Positions 36,930-45,709 of a stretch of DNA of 64,000 bases are shown here, piece by piece. Location: assembly GCF_029360725.1 (NCBI RefSeq), contig NZ_JARKMY010000002.1:1312730-1376729 (forward strand), given 5' to 3'. The translations under genes were made by a program, and so were the position numbers. Source of the DNA: Chryseolinea sp. H1M3-3 (GTDB lineage Bacteria > Bacteroidota > Bacteroidia > Cytophagales > Cyclobacteriaceae). The first letter of the stretch is position 1; each line of letters begins with the position of its first letter. The notes beneath the pieces are model-generated. The model saw only the letters and a program-made list of their open reading frames with translations. It ran no database searches and had not been told where the DNA came from.

Positions 36930-37775
36930 TTACCGGATAGAAATGATCTCTCCATCCACAGGTATGTGGATATTTATGTTTTTGTGTCGGATGCTGTTAG
37001 CCAGATCTTGCCTGGTGACGAAGCAATGATTTACGCAATCCATGTGAACTGCAATCAATTTACTCGGAGATACTTCACTCACAGCAATAACATCATCAGG
37101 CGTCATTGTTATTGGTCCTCCTGTAAGAAACTGCGCACCGCCCGCATTTAAAACAATATAGTCAGGATTAAATGTTTTAATGGCTCCCTCCACATCTTTG
37201 CACCAGATGGTATCTCCGGCAATGTAGATTTTGGTTTTGTTAGTGCTGATGACAAAGCCCGATACTTCTCCCATTTGTCTCCCAACCTCACCGGTCCCAT
37301 GTTGTCCGCTTGTGCGGTGAATGAGCAAACCTTTCCACACGATTTCCTGCGGAATTGCGCGAACGTCTAGAAAATTTTGAGCGCGTATTTTTTCTTCGTC
37401 CGACGGCTGACAAAAGATAGGTTTGCTTTTTGGAATTAAATGTTGGGCTTCAATATCCCAATGGTCCCGATGAGTATGCGTTACAATAACGGCGTCGATA
37501 TCCGCAAGGAGTTCGGATATGCTGCTTCTTTCGAAGGGCAACGGAACCATTGGAATTCGTTTTTCATTGCCACAGTTTTTGACGGGATCCAGTTGTTCTT
37601 TCTCTGACAGCATGGGATCGATCAACATTCGCTTTCCTTCGATTTGAAGTACCAGCGTCGCATGCCTGATTAACTGTATATAGCTTGTTGATTTCATTTT
37701 TTTGCGTTCGCCAACGAAGACTGCTTTCGGGGCAGCCAGCAACATGAAGGACTGAAGAAATGTTCGTCTCAGCAT
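36930..37775 (-). CDS. Exported MBL-fold metal-dependent hydrolase (UlaG-like)
   Basis: 281 residues from the ATG at 37775, chosen because MLRRTFLQSFMLLAAP is a twin-arginine-type export signal; a longer frame begins at 37856. The hydrolase fold is marked by THTHRDHWD (zinc ligands), RTSGQHGTG, AGDTIWCKDV and HMDCVNHC. These features fit the beta-lactamase-superfamily group that includes UlaG and YtnP-like enzymes. The substrate is unknown: a lactone or phosphodiester are possibilities. A strong hairpin lies between this gene and the GMC oxidoreductase gene upstream. Confidence 0.85.
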   Translation of the reverse strand: MLRRTFLQSFMLLAAPKAVFVGERKKMKSTSYIQLIRHATLVLQIEGKRMLIDPMLSEKEQLDPVKNCGNEKRIPMVPLPFERSSISELLADIDAVIVTHTHRDHWDIEAQHLIPKSKPIFCQPSDEEKIRAQNFLDVRAIPQEIVWKGLLIHRTSGQHGTGEVGRQMGEVSGFVISTNKTKIYIAGDTIWCKDVEGAIKTFNPDYIVLNAGGAQFLTGGPITMTPDDVIAVSEVSPSKLIAVHMDCVNHCFVTRQDLANSIRHKNINIHIPVDGEIISIR

Positions 37776-37929
37776 GTGTGTGGTACGATACAAAGCCAGA
37801 TACTGTTGCATGTTTTCGCGGCTTTCGATTGCTCCGCGGAAAGAAATGTATTTCAATCGATGTAACCGAGGGGAGGATGATTATCTCAACGGTGTGGAAT
37901 TCATGGACGGGGTGCTTGTTAGAAATTAC

Positions 37930-37972
37930 GCCGTTGTTGATATGTGTTACAAGTATACACATCAACAACGGC
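37930..37972. terminator. Strong hairpin between GMC oxidoreductase and MBL genes
   Basis: GCCGTTGTTGATATGTGT (37930-37947) pairs with ACACATCAACAACGGC (37957-37972) with a two-base bulge and a nine-base loop. It sits just past the stop codon of the minus-strand GMC gene (37987), where a terminator belongs, but it lacks a clear T-run on either side. It may act as an mRNA-stabilising hairpin instead. Confidence 0.5.
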
Positions 37973-37986
37973 AGTTTATAAAAGCA

Positions 37987-39726
37987 TTAGATATTCTGTT
38001 TTTTCAACTGATCAAGGATATATTCAGACGCTCTCATTGAAAGCGCAAGGATGGTCCATGTTGGATTTTTATCTGCCTGTGATACGAACGGCCCACCATC
38101 AACAACAAATAAATTTTTGCAGTCATGCGCCTGATTAAATTTATTCAAGGCCGATTTTTTTGGATCATTACCCATACGCGTAGTACCAACCTCATGGATG
38201 ATCCTCCCGGGTGCCAGCAGACCGTAATCATTTTCCGGACCATCGTCGCCAGAAGTAACGACACCTCCCATTTTATGAATTAGCTCTTTGAAAGTCTCCT
38301 TCATGTGCTTCGCTTGTTTTACCTCGTGCTCACTCCACTTGTAATGAAAACGCAACACTGGAATACCAAACTTATCTACCGTATGCGGATCGATCTCACA
38401 GTAATTATCTTCGCGGGCGATAGCTTCACCACGTCCTGACATACCAATGGCGGCCCCATAAAAATACCGGTAATCATCTTTCAAGGAAGCGCCATATCCA
38501 CCCGCGGCTTTTTGCTTGCCATCGCGACCAGGATATTTTCCATTTGTTTTTTCCATTCCAAATCCAAACCCGTAGCCAGGCATGTTCATGCCGCCGCCAT
38601 ATTCGATATGGTATCCTCTTGCAAAGTCAAGGTTTTTGTTATCAAGCCACCACGGTGTGTATACATGCATACCACCAACACCATCCTCGTTATAACGTTT
38701 TCTTCCCACCAGGTGCGGTAGAATTCCACCCATGGAAGCACCTGTCGAGTCGTGCAGGTACTTGCCGACAACGCCGCTGGTATTGGCCAGACCGTTGGGA
38801 TTTCTTGATGATTTTGAGTTTAACAACAATCGCGAAGATTCACATGCGCTCGCTGCCAGTATGACGATCTTGGCATTGACCGTATATTCCTGTAAGTCTT
38901 GCGTATTGACAAATGATACGCCTGTTGCTTTACCCTCACCGTTGGTTAATACTTCGCGCGCCATGGCGTGGGGTATTACATCAACGTTGCCTGTTGCTAA
39001 CGCCGGTTTTACCAACACGGAAGAAGAAGAGAAATCTGCATATACCGTACAACCACGTCCACACTGACGGCAATAGAAGCAAGACCCTCTGTCTTTATTG
39101 ACAGGCTTCGTAAGGATTGAAAGCCGCGATGGAATGACAGGAATATTGAGTGCTTTTCCAGCATTCTGAATCATGAGCTCATGCAACCTTGGTTTTGGTG
39201 GAGGCAGATAAATGCTATCCGGATCGTTGGGAAGATTTTCCTTCGAACCAAAAACCCCAATCAGCCGGTCAACCTTGTCGTAAAAAGGTGCCACATCTTC
39301 ATATCCAATCGGCCAGTCATCACCCAAGCCATCAATACTTTTACGTTTAAAATCTTTCGGACCAAAGCGCAACGAAATTCGTCCCCAGTGATTGGTACGC
39401 CCTCCCACCATTCGGGCCCGGAACCAGTCGAACTGCGTTCCATCTTTATGTGTATATGGTTCGCCTTCAAGTTCCCACCCACCATAAGCGGCATCAAAAT
39501 CCCCAAAATGACGATAAGGTGTACTTGCTCCACGTCGTGGGGACTCCCACGGCCATTTTAGTTGTGTTACATTTTTAGCAGGATCATATAACGGCCCCGC
39601 TTCCAGCAGAACTACTTTTACACCAGCGTTCGCCAGCACGTAAGCAGCCATACCTCCGCCGGCACCAGATCCAACAATACAAACGTCATATGATTTTGAA
39701 GTCTCCTTGATTTGAAAATCAGGCAT
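37987..39726 (-). CDS. GMC-family oxidoreductase
   Basis: 579 residues, an FAD-dependent alcohol or sugar dehydrogenase. Dinucleotide binding is by VGSGAGGGMAAYVLANAG (about 18-36). The central region has CRQCGRGCTVY and the C-terminal part HEVGTTRMG followed by LFVVDGGPFV and KNPTWTI, where the Asn-Pro-Thr motif supplies the second catalytic position. No export signal is visible. In related bacteria such flavoproteins usually pair with a gluconate-dehydrogenase subunit-3-type protein carrying the Tat signal, but no such gene lies beside this one. The spacer upstream (39727-40049) has no gene. Confidence 0.9.
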   Translation of the reverse strand: MPDFQIKETSKSYDVCIVGSGAGGGMAAYVLANAGVKVVLLEAGPLYDPAKNVTQLKWPWESPRRGASTPYRHFGDFDAAYGGWELEGEPYTHKDGTQFDWFRARMVGGRTNHWGRISLRFGPKDFKRKSIDGLGDDWPIGYEDVAPFYDKVDRLIGVFGSKENLPNDPDSIYLPPPKPRLHELMIQNAGKALNIPVIPSRLSILTKPVNKDRGSCFYCRQCGRGCTVYADFSSSSVLVKPALATGNVDVIPHAMAREVLTNGEGKATGVSFVNTQDLQEYTVNAKIVILAASACESSRLLLNSKSSRNPNGLANTSGVVGKYLHDSTGASMGGILPHLVGRKRYNEDGVGGMHVYTPWWLDNKNLDFARGYHIEYGGGMNMPGYGFGFGMEKTNGKYPGRDGKQKAAGGYGASLKDDYRYFYGAAIGMSGRGEAIAREDNYCEIDPHTVDKFGIPVLRFHYKWSEHEVKQAKHMKETFKELIHKMGGVVTSGDDGPENDYGLLAPGRIIHEVGTTRMGNDPKKSALNKFNQAHDCKNLFVVDGGPFVSQADKNPTWTILALSMRASEYILDQLKKQNI

Positions 39727-40049
39727 ATAAATTTCGTTTTAGCGTTTTAAGATTTGAACGATTTAACCATTGTTCAGACGCCTAAATAAAACTATTCTTA
39801 CGCAGATTATCACTATCGATTTGCGATAATGTATGCGCATAAATCGTCCACCAGCGCATCAGACTGACTTCCGCAACAGTGATGTGCGATGTGTCGGCTG
39901 CTGCCGGCAATGTAGACGAGAGGTACGAGCGTTGAAAAAATATGACGAGAACATAAAAACGCGACTAACTGGACAGCTTTGTTGAGGACGGACCCATCTC
40001 GAATGTCAAGTTTTTAACTTTATCTTTAAGTTGAAGTCACCAACCAATT
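39727..40049. other. Divergent spacer between GMC gene and LigD-like gene
   Basis: 323 bases that should hold both promoters. ATTATC ... GATAAT around 39808-39832 is a weak inverted repeat. No subunit-3 gene, RNA or repeat was found. Confidence 0.4.
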
Positions 40050-41453
40050 ATGTTGATTCGAAAAAACACAAAGGCATTTAAAACTATTTATGAAATAATA
40101 ACAAAGTGTAAGGACAGGCCCGACCGCGAAAAACTTATACGTCTTTACATTACAAAAGCTGGACATTCAATAGAAGACAGAATAAGCGTAGAAGGAATTC
40201 AGGGTGAAGCAGCGCTGTTCTATGAAATGAATTATTATGCCGTATTGAGTAATTTGGAATCGTCAAATCGCCAACTGCATGCAAGTGATGATACTCCGGG
40301 AATTTATTTTTTCCACAGCACTTCAAATAAAGCATGGGATGAAACGCCATTCGAATTTGACGAGGCTGTAAAAAAAGATTTTGCTTCTCTTCCGGATCTG
40401 CCGGTATTCAGAAAAAAGGAGAAGGCTGAAAAGTATGCTTTTCCTGCCGCGAACATAAAGACAGAATCGAAGCACGTAAAAAAAGAAAAAGATCAGAAAA
40501 AGATTCCTGCAAAAGTTATCGATAAGGGGCCCAGGCAGCCGGACTTTAAACTCAAGCATAAAATTAAGTTTACCGATCTCGATAAAATTGTTTTCAGGAA
40601 ACCATCACTTACTAAAAAAGATGTCCTGGAGTACTATAATAAAATCGCTGATTACATCTTGCCTTATCTTAAAGATCGACCCATTGCCATTAGAATTCTT
40701 TCAGCTGATGGCTCGCATACGGAATATAAAACTTTAGGCGCGCTCCCTGAAAATGTGGAACCGCCAGACTGGATTCAAACAACAAACGCCGCTAAGCCAA
40801 AAGAGAAAGAACAATCGCTGCTCTGCAATAACAAAGAACATCTGTTGTACTACGCGGAGATTGGTTGTGTGGAATTTATGAGTGGTCTTTCGCGTACGAA
40901 GTCTTTGGAATTGCCTGATTATTTTGTTATCGAAATTGAGTCTCCGGAAGCAGAACTTGGAAACGCAATCAAGGTCGCCCTTGCTGCTAATGAGATATTA
41001 TCGGGTTTGAAACTGCCATCTTTTGTTAAAACAGACGGTCGGTCCAGCCTGCAGATTTATATACCACTCGATGCCAAAAGTAAATTTGAAACAAGCCAGG
41101 CGGCAGCTCAATACATCTGTAAACTTATCAGGCTTAAAATACCCGAATTTGTGTTCCTGGAAGGGTCTGAAGACAACAGTTACGGGAAGGTGTCATTGAA
41201 GTATTTCCTTAACGAAGGAGGTCAAAATATCATTACACCTTATTCTCTTGTGGCAGGAGAATCATTAACGGTTGCGGCACCGCTTTTATGGGAAGAAATA
41301 AAGGAGGACCTTCGGTTGGATGAGTTCAACCATGTGGAGATTTTTAAGAGGCTTAAGAATGTAGGTGATCCGTTGGAACCCATTTTCAGGAAAAAGGTTA
41401 ACGCAGATGTTCTGCTTGAACGAATGGAAGCGAACTATTCATTTCTTTTGTAA
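40050..41453 (+). CDS. LigD polymerase-domain-like protein with altered catalytic motifs
   Basis: 467 residues. The second half (about 170-450) follows the LigD polymerase/primase (archaeo-eukaryotic primase) domain: LTKKDVLEYYNKIADYILPY, LKDRPIAIR, PPDWIQT, IGCVEFMSGLSR, then LPDYFVIEIE, and near the end KYFLNEGGQNIITPYSL and GDPLEPIF. The usual catalytic DLDP reads EIES (295-298), the SGGxGLH motif reads DGRSSLQ (329-335) with the histidine gone, and ExHxW reads EFMSG. The first 150 residues are unlike LigD ligase or nuclease domains and end in a lysine-rich linker. No Ku or DNA-ligase gene is adjacent. It may be a non-catalytic nucleic-acid-binding relative. A P-loop kinase gene follows after 125 bases. 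Confidence 0.7.
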   Translation: MLIRKNTKAFKTIYEIITKCKDRPDREKLIRLYITKAGHSIEDRISVEGIQGEAALFYEMNYYAVLSNLESSNRQLHASDDTPGIYFFHSTSNKAWDETPFEFDEAVKKDFASLPDLPVFRKKEKAEKYAFPAANIKTESKHVKKEKDQKKIPAKVIDKGPRQPDFKLKHKIKFTDLDKIVFRKPSLTKKDVLEYYNKIADYILPYLKDRPIAIRILSADGSHTEYKTLGALPENVEPPDWIQTTNAAKPKEKEQSLLCNNKEHLLYYAEIGCVEFMSGLSRTKSLELPDYFVIEIESPEAELGNAIKVALAANEILSGLKLPSFVKTDGRSSLQIYIPLDAKSKFETSQAAAQYICKLIRLKIPEFVFLEGSEDNSYGKVSLKYFLNEGGQNIITPYSLVAGESLTVAAPLLWEEIKEDLRLDEFNHVEIFKRLKNVGDPLEPIFRKKVNADVLLERMEANYSFLL

Positions 41454-41578
41454 GTATGAATTTTCTCTTTTCTCTTTTCATCTCCCTTACTTGAATATTT
41501 ATGCTATGACTATAGGAATGACGGGTGTGTTTGTAGAGTATCTTGTAAAAGCTATCTAGGATATTTAACGTCACGATA

Positions 41579-42112
41579 ATGAATAGGAGTGAAGGAAAGA
41601 TGGTGTATTTTATTACAGGTGCCTCTGGTGTCGGCAAGACAACTTTAGTTACCCAGCTAGAGGAAAAGTATAGCAACAGACCCTGGTCATTCCTGCACTT
41701 TGACACGATTGGAGTCCCTTCGTTAGAAGAGATGCGAGAAAAATTCAGCTCGCCTGTTCGGTGGCAGGAAATTAAAACACACGAATGGATCGACCGAATT
41801 ATGCATGAATACACGGATGAAAAAATCTTTTTGGAAGGCCAGGTGAACTTGGAATTTATTCGCAGTGGTTTTGCAAAACACCACTTCGACAACTATACAA
41901 TCATCCTCATCCACTGCAGTGAAGATGAAATGCGTTACAGGCTCACACACGGACGGGAACAGCCTGAGCTGTTTAATAAACATATGATAAATTGGCTTAA
42001 GTTTTTAAGAGACCAAGCGAAGGACTTTAAGGCGGTGGTGATTGATAGCAGCACCTTATCTAAGGGCGAGGTATTGCAAAAGTTTGAGGAAGCATTGGAT
42101 TTCCTGCATTAA
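41579..42112 (+). CDS. P-loop kinase-like nucleotide-binding protein
   Basis: 177 residues with a Walker A motif GASGVGKTT (14-22) and layout of a small kinase: a second-strand FHD-like FLHFDTIG, a middle strand KIFLEGQVNLEF and the later strand YTIILIHCSEDEMRYRL, after which an R-x-G-R-E-Q lid-like segment follows. This fits the shikimate/adenylylsulfate/nucleoside-kinase-like superfamily, but the acceptor is not known. Start at 41579; a Met at residue 8 is an alternative. It shares strand and neighbourhood with the LigD-like gene, and the two may work on the same substrate. Confidence 0.7.
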   Translation: MNRSEGKMVYFITGASGVGKTTLVTQLEEKYSNRPWSFLHFDTIGVPSLEEMREKFSSPVRWQEIKTHEWIDRIMHEYTDEKIFLEGQVNLEFIRSGFAKHHFDNYTIILIHCSEDEMRYRLTHGREQPELFNKHMINWLKFLRDQAKDFKAVVIDSSTLSKGEVLQKFEEALDFLH

Positions 42113-42130
42113 CCAAAAATAACGTAAGGG

Positions 42131-43252
42131 CTAGATCTTGACAAAGATTTTTCGCCTGTATAGAATATATAGAAAGATCCATACGATAGCCAACGCGCCA
42201 ATGCTTTCGAAAACAGGGTGCCATTCTTCCGGGGTGTCTTTATAAAGGCCTTCAAAAAGTAATTTTGACGTATGGCCAAAATCAATAAACCGGTACGCCA
42301 GATAAATAGTCAGACTATTCATGCCGATCACAATAAAAAAGAAGGTCCATTTCTGATACTTCAGAATGTCAATAATCCAATAGAACAATGCGAAGGACAG
42401 AAACGCCATTCCGCCTGTGAGCATAATGAATGAACTGCTCCACAAATGCTTGTTGATTGGAAAATGTAAGCTCCATAAAAGTCCGATTGCGACGCAGATA
42501 GCTCCTGACACCACAAGGTTCCGAAGTTTCGCATAATCAGAAAGTTCTTCCTTTCTTAAGATATCTGATGCCAATGTTCCAAGTATGGTAAGACACAACG
42601 CAGGAATTTGTGTAAGTATTCCATTTTCGTCATACGTTTTTTGCAGTAGTCTGCCGGGCAGGAAATTCCGGTCGATCCAGCCATGGAGGTTTCCTTCGAT
42701 CGAAAGGTCACCAGCACCATATCCTGGAACCGGGATAAGAAACATAGCTCCATAGTATAACAACAATAGCCCTGCCACCCAAAACATTCTGCTTCGCACA
42801 TTAAAATTTAGGTAGAGAATCGTCACTATAAATCCCGCGAATCCGATCCGTTGAAGTACGCCAACAAAACGGATCTCAGACCACTCAAAAAAAGGAACAG
42901 GGGCATTTTTATCAAGTATACCTAACGCGATTAAAATCAGCATCCTTTTAAAAGCTTTCCAGTAAAGCTGAGATTTCGACAGCCCTTGTTCTAGCCCTTT
43001 GCGAGTGGAAAAAGGGATTGACATGCCTGCGATAAAAAGAAAAAGTGGAAAGATAAAATCGTAAAAGGTAAAACCATTCCACGGCGGATGTTCGAACTGC
43101 AACGCAAGCGCGTCTACCCACGGCCAATCCGTTTTGCCATGTAAAAGGTAAATAAACGATCCGGCGCCAGATATCATGAGCATATCAAAACCGCGCAATG
43201 CATCGATGGATACCAATCGTTTTGTTGGTGTATGAGATTGATCAGACGTCAT
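42131..43252 (-). CDS. HGSNAT-like transmembrane acyltransferase (DUF5009 type)
   Basis: 373 residues with about ten transmembrane helices. The N-terminus has RLVSIDALRGFDMLMISGAG, the signature of the heparan-alpha-glucosaminide N-acetyltransferase (HGSNAT/NagX) family. It is followed by PWNGFTFYDFIFPLFLFIAG, also typical. In bacteria these inner-membrane proteins are thought to acetylate amino sugars across the membrane, for example in glycan salvage. There is no glycan operon beside it. It ends convergently with the kinase gene, 18 bases apart. Confidence 0.85.
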   Translation of the reverse strand: MTSDQSHTPTKRLVSIDALRGFDMLMISGAGSFIYLLHGKTDWPWVDALALQFEHPPWNGFTFYDFIFPLFLFIAGMSIPFSTRKGLEQGLSKSQLYWKAFKRMLILIALGILDKNAPVPFFEWSEIRFVGVLQRIGFAGFIVTILYLNFNVRSRMFWVAGLLLLYYGAMFLIPVPGYGAGDLSIEGNLHGWIDRNFLPGRLLQKTYDENGILTQIPALCLTILGTLASDILRKEELSDYAKLRNLVVSGAICVAIGLLWSLHFPINKHLWSSSFIMLTGGMAFLSFALFYWIIDILKYQKWTFFFIVIGMNSLTIYLAYRFIDFGHTSKLLFEGLYKDTPEEWHPVFESIGALAIVWIFLYILYRRKIFVKI

Positions 43253-43451
43253 TCGGTATACAAGACCTTTCTAGTTCAGGAGCTGCTTGTGAGTTAGTGC
43301 CTTAAGGAAGCTTGTTCATCAAAGTTATGACTTTCACGTGAATGACAATTTATCGGCAATGAAAGGAATGAAAAGCTTGCTCCACAATTCGTTTCCAGTT
43401 TTAAATTGAAGCAAATCAGTATCCCTACTTCTTGGGATTTCCAATGAAGCA

Positions 43452-44279
43452 CTAGTTTCTTACAACAGCAGTGGGGATATAACCAAAATGTTTCTTGAAC
43501 GCGAACGAAAAATGGGAGAGATCTTCAAAACCAACTTCCAGATATACGTCGACGGGCTTTTTCGCTTGAGCTGCAATTTGATAGTGCGCTAATTCCAGCC
43601 TTTTCTTTGTTAACCAACGTTGCGGCGTGGCTTTGAAGGTTTTTCGAAAATCGCGGTTGAATGTTGAGAGGCTACGGCCAGTGAGATAACCAAACTTTTC
43701 TAAAGGCAAATTGAACATAAAATGACTTTCCATAAACTTTGCCAAATCAATTTTCCCAGGTGTGTCGAAGTTTGCGAGGATCCCATCCACGTTTTTGTCA
43801 ATCGTTCTTAAAATGGTGATCGCTTCTGTAATTTTTAGTGCGGCCAGGCTTTCCGGAAATTTCTCTTGCAAGTCAAAGTAGGGAAGTAGTGACGAAAAAC
43901 AACTCTGGAGAAGCGGATGATTCTTGAACGAATATATTTTGTCAGTAAAGCCGGCCTCGGATTTCATTTCCAGTTTTGAATAAAAATCTCTGAGTCGCTC
44001 TATCGTGAGATGCATTCCTACAGCTTTGTGCGGAAGTCCATCTTTGGGATAATTAATAATGGTTACCACTTGATTACGCGGGATCAGGAAAATATCTCCC
44101 GCGTTGAACACATATGAAGTTCCAGCCTGAATAATTTTTGTTTCACCGGAAATAAACCAAATGAGCAAGTGGTGTTCAAAAAGCACTTCGGTCTTAAACA
44201 ATTCGTCCTCAAAAACTGAAAGCTTGATATCTGGAGTGATATAGTTTGTTTTGAATTCCATATCTCTTGTCATTGGCAT
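43452..44279 (-). CDS. AraC-family transcriptional regulator
   Basis: 275 residues. An N-terminal cupin-like sensor (about 15-150, with SYVFNAGDIFLIPRNQVV) is followed by the double helix-turn-helix (about 165-275), including LEKFGYLTGRSLSTFNRDFR and VDVYLEVGFEDLSHFSFAFK, the AraC signature. It resembles the ExsA-N-terminal-type regulators widespread in Bacteroidota. It lies 140 bases downstream of an SDR gene on the same strand, in the reverse order to the SDR/AraC pair at 25 kb. Confidence 0.9.
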   Translation of the reverse strand: MPMTRDMEFKTNYITPDIKLSVFEDELFKTEVLFEHHLLIWFISGETKIIQAGTSYVFNAGDIFLIPRNQVVTIINYPKDGLPHKAVGMHLTIERLRDFYSKLEMKSEAGFTDKIYSFKNHPLLQSCFSSLLPYFDLQEKFPESLAALKITEAITILRTIDKNVDGILANFDTPGKIDLAKFMESHFMFNLPLEKFGYLTGRSLSTFNRDFRKTFKATPQRWLTKKRLELAHYQIAAQAKKPVDVYLEVGFEDLSHFSFAFKKHFGYIPTAVVRN

Positions 44280-44419
44280 ACAATTTACAATTTAGTGGGG
44301 TTGTCCCAAACGACAACCCCAGGTAGTATTTTAGGTACATCTTGTTGAATTGATAGTATGGTTTGATCGCTATCTATAAAAAATCTTGACCTATGATTAA
44401 AGGCATCTGATGTAATGCC

Positions 44420-45460
44420 CTACAACGACGAACTGTTCGTGAGGAATGTTATACCAGTCATCTCCTCACTTAGTTTCCACAAACGTTTTGCATTCGTTTC
44501 GTCCAACGAATAGGGCTGCACGCCCCGCGACGAAGAAGGGTCGTCGTACCGATGTTCAATCCCCAAATCCAGTTCAGCTACGTCTGCATCTTCACAATAC
44601 ACACCGCCGATATCATTCAGCATTGGACTTGTTGCACACCACACGGTAGTGGCGGCACCTTGAGGGATTGTTTTCAGCTTGGCAGCTACTTCCGGAAGCA
44701 CGTTACCCTGAGCGTCACAAAAACCCATTTGCTGAAATAATTCAATAGGAGCTTCACGCCCCAGTTCGGTGCCGTTAATGGAACCAGGGTGTACTGAATA
44801 GGCCCTGACGTTAAAAGGTTTACCACGATGGTCAAGCTCAAGCGAAAATAAATTCGTCGCGGTCTTTGATTGTCCATAGCCTTGCAATGTCTCATACGGG
44901 CGATGAAGAAAGTTCGGATCGTCAAAGTTGAACGGTGCCATTTGATGGCCGAAAGATGACAGGTTTACAACCCTGGCGCCATTGGCTTTCTTCATTGCTG
45001 GCCATAGCCTTGCCGTTAAGTGAAATTGTCCTAGATAATTAGTGGCTAATTGAGATTCGATGCCCCGGCTGTCCCTGCGTATGGGCACCCACATGATACC
45101 CGCATTGTTGATCAGTAAATGAAGCGCTCTGCCAGACGCTAAAAAATTTTCCGCAAAGGCATCAATGGATTTGGGACTCATTAAATCCATTGGGGCGAGT
45201 TCCACATTGGCAATACCTTCGAGATTTTTCTTTGCCTTCTTAATATCTCTTGCAGGAACAATCACGGTGGCGCCAGCAGCAGCCATGATTTTCGTAGTTT
45301 CCAAACCAATACCGGCATTACCCCCAGTTACGATTGCAACTTTCCCGGTAAGGTCGATGCCATTGATGACATCACTTGCTGTTGAGCTTGCCGTAAATCC
45401 TGAACCAACTGCTTTTTGAAGCTGCCCATTATAATTGTCGAGTGTTTTTGTTTGAGTCAT
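44420..45460 (-). CDS. Short-chain dehydrogenase/reductase (retinol-dehydrogenase-like)
   Basis: 346 residues from the ATG at 45460. The Rossmann motif is IVTGGNAGIGLETTKIMAAA, the structural motif NNAG, and the catalytic set is Ser in VNLSSFG and YGQSK. The N-terminal extension (about 45 residues) and the long C-terminal region (YSVHPGSINGTELGRE and beyond) match the extended SDR members near WW-domain oxidoreductases and retinol dehydrogenases. The substrate is unknown. TACTTTTG on the minus strand (45492-45485), 25 bases before the start codon, is a possible -7 element. Confidence 0.9.
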   Translation of the reverse strand: MTQTKTLDNYNGQLQKAVGSGFTASSTASDVINGIDLTGKVAIVTGGNAGIGLETTKIMAAAGATVIVPARDIKKAKKNLEGIANVELAPMDLMSPKSIDAFAENFLASGRALHLLINNAGIMWVPIRRDSRGIESQLATNYLGQFHLTARLWPAMKKANGARVVNLSSFGHQMAPFNFDDPNFLHRPYETLQGYGQSKTATNLFSLELDHRGKPFNVRAYSVHPGSINGTELGREAPIELFQQMGFCDAQGNVLPEVAAKLKTIPQGAATTVWCATSPMLNDIGGVYCEDADVAELDLGIEHRYDDPSSSRGVQPYSLDETNAKRLWKLSEEMTGITFLTNSSSL

Positions 45461-45626
45461 AAATTGAAATTGTTTTTGTTTATACAAAAGTAGAGTCTAC
45501 TACTACGACCGACTTTGTTTAAAATTTCAATTTCGCTTTGTTGAGCGTGTCAGTGATTGCGACCAGCGACCGATTTGGGTATGTTAAGAGGGAGAGAAGA
45601 AATATCAAGTCAAGTGTGCGGAACAA

Positions 45627-45657
45627 TTGGGAATTCCTCAATAGATAAATAATTTTG
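45627..45657 (+). promoter_or_regulatory. Promoter of the poly-gamma-glutamate hydrolase gene
   Basis: TTG at 45627-45629 and TAATTTTG at 45650-45657 are 20 bases apart, matching the Bacteroidetes -33/-7 pattern. The start codon is about 50 bases further. Confidence 0.6.
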
Positions 45658-45709
45658 TAGTGATTGGTGTATCGGAAGCCGGAGAGTTAAACCATTTAAA
45701 AATAACGTT

